Assembly: GCA_903910215.1 (NCBI GenBank) | Contig: CAIVYV010000109.1 | Location: 1-8,791, forward strand | Direction of reading: 5' to 3' | From: an uncultured Pseudomonadota bacterium | GTDB lineage: Bacteria > Pseudomonadota > Gammaproteobacteria > Steroidobacterales > Steroidobacteraceae | Length of the DNA stretch: 8,791 nucleotides | Part shown: in pieces, positions 5,904-8,791 of the stretch | Numbering within the stretch: position 1 is the first letter of the stretch | Layout: every line of letters starts with the position of its first letter | Position numbers and translations under genes: made by a program | Notes under the pieces: model-generated | Database searches by the model: none | What the model was told of the DNA's origin: nothing | What the model saw: only the letters and a program-made list of their open reading frames with translations

Positions 5904-8791
5904 TCAACTCGCTGCCAGACGCACCGCCTCATCGACATCCACGGCGACGAGACGCGAGACACCCGGCTCATTCATGGTCACACCGAGCAGCTGCGAGGCA
6001 AGCTCCATCGTGACCTTGTTGTGAGTGATGAAGATAAACTGAACCTGACTGGCCATCTCACGCACGATGTCGCAGAAGCGGCCGACGTTATTTTCGTCGA
6101 GCGGTGCATCCACTTCGTCGAGCAGACAGAACGGCGCTGGATTCAGATCGAAGATCGAGAACACGAGCGCGACGGCAGTTAGCGCCTTCTCGCCACCCGA
6201 GAGCTGCGAGATGGTGACGTTTCGCTTGCCCGGCGGGCGAGCCATTACCGACACTCCGGCGGCGAGCGGATCTTCACCCGTGAGCTCGAGGTAGGCGTGA
6301 CCGCCACCAAAGAGACGCGGGAACTTCGCCTGCAAGCCCGCATTGATGCGGTTGAAGGTGTCTTCGAAGCGGGTGCGCGTTTCTTTGTCTATCTTCTGCA
6401 TCGCCTCTTCGAGCGTAGAGAGCGCCGACGTGAGGTCGGTGTACTGACGATCGAGATATTCCTTGCGCTCGGTGCTCTGCTGCAACTCGTCGATCGCAGC
6501 CAGATTCACCTGGCCCAACTTCTCGATGTCGGTGCGAACTTCCGACAGCTGTACTTCCCACTCGGGAACGGCAGCCTCGGGCGCGAGACTTTGCAGAACC
6601 TCGGCGAGATCGAACTGCGTCGCGGCGAACTGTTCCGCGATCGACTCGCGACGCACTCGGGTCTCTTGTGCGGCGAGCTTAGCCTCATCCATGGCCGAGC
6701 GCGTCTGCTCGACACGCTGCTCGGCGCCCTGACGACGCTCCTCGAGCGCACGCAAGTCGGCGTCCGCTTGTTCGAGCGAACGCCGCGCCTGACCAAGGTC
6801 GGCTTCGACTTCGAGCCGACGCGACAGCAAACCTTCGAGCACGCCCTCGAGTTCGAGGATCGGACCCTCACCGCCCGCGAGCTCAGATTCGAGTTCGGCG
6901 ACCTTCGTGGTCAACACCGAGCTTTGTTCGCTGGCGCGCTGGATGCCGACCGTCATCGAAGATTCGGCAGTGCGACGCCCCTCGGCTCGCACAAGGAGAT
7001 CACGAGCCGCAAGCTGCGCAGATTGAGCAGCTGCACGAGCACTCGAGACGGTATCCCGCGCCTGCTCACGCTCGGCATCAAGCTCCGGTCGACGACCATC
7101 GAGCTCACCGACTCGGGCCAGACCACGCTCGAGTTCGACTCGCGCGCGTGCGATCGATTCATCGGTCACGCCGATCTCGCGCGCCACATCGGCCGACTCG
7201 AGTTCGAGTCGCTCGCGTCGCAAACTCGACTCCTGTAGACGCGCACGCGACGCTTCGAGTTGACCGAGCAAATCGGCGTGCTGTCGATGCGCTTGCTGGA
7301 TGCGACCTTGTACCGAGTCACGTTCGGACTCGGCGACACCGATCGCCGTACGCGCCGTCTGCAAAGCTGTTTCGACTTCGCGGTATCTCGTTTCAGCCTG
7401 ATCGAATTCGCCACGCAAAGTCTTTAAACGTTGTTCGCGCTCGATGACGCCCGAGTGCGGATCACCGCCGCGGGCAACGCGCAACCAACCGCGCCCGACC
7501 CACTCGCCGTTGCGCGTGATGACGGACTCACCGCGCTCGAGCGACCGACGCATCGCGAGTGCCGCACCAAGACTATCGGCGACGCGCACGGTGGCGAGCA
7601 CATCAAGCACAGCTTCGGGGCCATTGACCTTCGAGGCCAGTCGATCACCGTTTGCCGAACTCGACGCGAGACCCCCTTCGAAAATGGCGAGCTGCGCGCC
7701 TTCGGCTGCGCCTAGCGTATCGAGCAGGGAGTCGAGTCCATCGACGCACACCGCTTCGAGGTAGTCGCCGAGCACCGTCTCGACCGCGCGCTCGAACCCA
7801 CTGTCCACCGACAGCAGCTCCGCCACGCGCTTACGATCGGCGAGACCAGCCGACTTCAACCAATTACCGGCCTTCGAATCTGCCTGACCGAGTGCTGCTC
7901 GCTGCAGGGCCTCGACCGACATCATCTCCGCGCGTGCACGCTCGCGATCCGTACGGGCTCCTTCGAGCCTCTCTTCCAGCGAGAGCTGCTCACTGCGTAA
8001 CCCCTGCACCTTGGCGAGCGCTTCGTTGAGGCTACGCGAGAGACCTTCGGCAGCCGTGCGTGCCTGCGATTCGCGCTCGCCGAGCTCGAACAACTGGCCC
8101 TGACTCTCCTGAGCCAACAGGGCATCGCGTTCGACATCGAGTCGGTCACGTTGGGCGCGCAGGCGCCGCAGTTGATTCTCGAGTTGTTCGATTCGGGCGC
8201 GCTCGACCTGTACCGTCTGATTGACCGAACCAAACTCGCTATTGAACGCTTCCCACTGCTGTTGCCATGACGCGAGCGACTGCTCGGCGGCTTCCAGCGC
8301 AGCTGCAGCCGAACGCTCGGCCGCTTGCGCTCGCTCGAGATCGGGCGCGATTCGCCCAAGCTCGTCGCGGATGGCAAGCAGTTCCTGTTCGTCACGCGCC
8401 ATCTGTGTCGAGAGCGCCTCGAGAGTACGGCGCGAGTCGGCTAGATCCGCCCGCTTTCGATCACGCGTCTCACGGGCGAACTGAATCTGCTGCTCGGTTC
8501 GCGAGATGTCGGCACCCACGGAATAGAAGCGCGCCTGCACTTGCGAGAGCGCATCTGTCTGTTCGGCGTGATAGCCACGCTGCGTCTCGATCGCCGCCTC
8601 AGCGGAGCGCAGATCAGCGAGCGCAGCCTGCATGGCAAGCTCTTTCTCCCGCACAGCCGAATCGTGCACTTCGGCACCGCTATCGAGATCGCGCAAACGC
8701 AGCGCCAGCAGCTCGGCCGTGAGGCGTCGCTCCTGCTCCTTGAGAGTTTGGTACTTGCGTGCGCTCGCCGCCTGACGCTGCAGATGCCGAA
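5904..8791 (-). CDS. smc: Chromosome segregation protein SMC, 5' end beyond window
   Basis: The last 961 residues of a bacterial SMC ATPase (family length about 1,170). The missing part, about 200 residues, would hold Walker A and the start of the first coiled coil. SMC dimerises through its hinge and, with ScpA and ScpB, compacts and segregates the chromosome by ATP-driven loop extrusion. Visible in transcription order: coiled coil rich in Glu, Arg, Ala and Leu (8791 to about 7860); the hinge (about 7859-7443, starting LKSAGLADRKRVAELLS and ending near GGDPHSG); the returning coiled coil; then the C-terminal head. The head has LSGGEK, the ABC signature (6203-6186), CLLDEVDAPLDE with Walker B (from 6128), and FITHNK with the switch histidine (6032-6015). 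Codons continue unbroken upstream of the TTG at 8696 (residues RRLTAELLALRL), so that is not the start. The promoter lies outside the window. It is first of the three visible genes of its operon. Confidence 0.97.
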   Translation of the reverse strand, partial: RHLQRQAASARKYQTLKEQERRLTAELLALRLRDLDSGAEVHDSAVREKELAMQAALADLRSAEAAIETQRGYHAEQTDALSQVQARFYSVGADISRTEQQIQFARETRDRKRADLADSRRTLEALSTQMARDEQELLAIRDELGRIAPDLERAQAAERSAAAALEAAEQSLASWQQQWEAFNSEFGSVNQTVQVERARIEQLENQLRRLRAQRDRLDVERDALLAQESQGQLFELGERESQARTAAEGLSRSLNEALAKVQGLRSEQLSLEERLEGARTDRERARAEMMSVEALQRAALGQADSKAGNWLKSAGLADRKRVAELLSVDSGFERAVETVLGDYLEAVCVDGLDSLLDTLGAAEGAQLAIFEGGLASSSANGDRLASKVNGPEAVLDVLATVRVADSLGAALAMRRSLERGESVITRNGEWVGRGWLRVARGGDPHSGVIEREQRLKTLRGEFDQAETRYREVETALQTARTAIGVAESERDSVQGRIQQAHRQHADLLGQLEASRARLQESSLRRERLELESADVAREIGVTDESIARARVELERGLARVGELDGRRPELDAEREQARDTVSSARAAAQSAQLAARDLLVRAEGRRTAESSMTVGIQRASEQSSVLTTKVAELESELAGGEGPILELEGVLEGLLSRRLEVEADLGQARRSLEQADADLRALEERRQGAEQRVEQTRSAMDEAKLAAQETRVRRESIAEQFAATQFDLAEVLQSLAPEAAVPEWEVQLSEVRTDIEKLGQVNLAAIDELQQSTERKEYLDRQYTDLTSALSTLEEAMQKIDKETRTRFEDTFNRINAGLQAKFPRLFGGGHAYLELTGEDPLAAGVSVMARPPGKRNVTISQLSGGEKALTAVALVFSIFDLNPAPFCLLDEVDAPLDENNVGRFCDIVREMASQVQFIFITHNKVTMELASQLLGVTMNEPGVSRLVAVDVDEAVRLAAS

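Noticed and set aside
5900..5971. Longer zipA form starting at 5971
   Set aside because: It would overlap the end of smc and put 24 unconserved residues before a membrane helix that normally sits near the N terminus; ATG 5899 fits the family.
6297..7238. A 313-codon plus-strand reading frame inside smc
   Set aside because: It lies antisense to the smc coiled coil, whose frame is unambiguous. Its Arg/Leu/Glu-rich composition is what the complement of Leu-Glu-Arg-rich codons yields, and it has no recognisable domain.
8694..8696. TTG at 8696 as the start of smc
   Set aside because: In-frame codons upstream to 8791 continue SMC-like sequence (RRLTAELLALRL), and the N-terminal Walker A region is missing, so the gene continues past the window.

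Overview
The window reads as a stretch of ordinary housekeeping chromosome from a gammaproteobacterium of roughly 60% GC. The lineage call rests on ZipA, a division protein known from Gammaproteobacteria, next to a true SMC protein (the enteric bacteria use MukB instead). YciO, BolA and a long-form TrpRS fit the same picture. A non-enteric lineage, such as a xanthomonad, steroidobacter or pseudomonad relative, is likely, but the genus cannot be named from this sequence alone.

Layout. Positions 1-1761, minus strand: yciO (threonylcarbamoyl-AMP synthase-like fold) is followed after 79 bp by trpS (tryptophanyl-tRNA synthetase), which runs off the left edge. Positions 1782-2935, plus strand: a small BolA-family gene, then a lipoprotein parvulin prolyl isomerase, ending in a very clear intrinsic terminator at 2969-2997. 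Positions 3013-8791, minus strand: smc (its start lies beyond the right edge), zipA and ligA, packed with 4-nt and 1-nt gaps and evidently one operon. The plus-strand pair and the smc operon converge on the terminator region. yciO and bolA diverge from a gap of only 20 bp.

The smc-zipA-ligA operon groups chromosome compaction, Z-ring anchoring to the membrane and nick sealing during replication. The other side holds translation (trpS), a YciO protein of uncertain role, an iron-sulfur/redox regulator of the BolA family, and periplasmic folding (parvulin lipoprotein).

I looked for an undescribed system on both strands and found none. There are no mobile elements, CRISPR arrays, tRNAs or rRNAs, and every stretch over 300 bases is inside a recognisable gene. 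The points most worth a second look are a cysteine pattern in TrpRS matching the [4Fe-4S]-cluster subfamily, a nearly symmetric -10-like element in the 20-bp divergent gap that may give leaderless or near-leaderless mRNAs, and a strong excess of the hexamer CTCGAG across the window.
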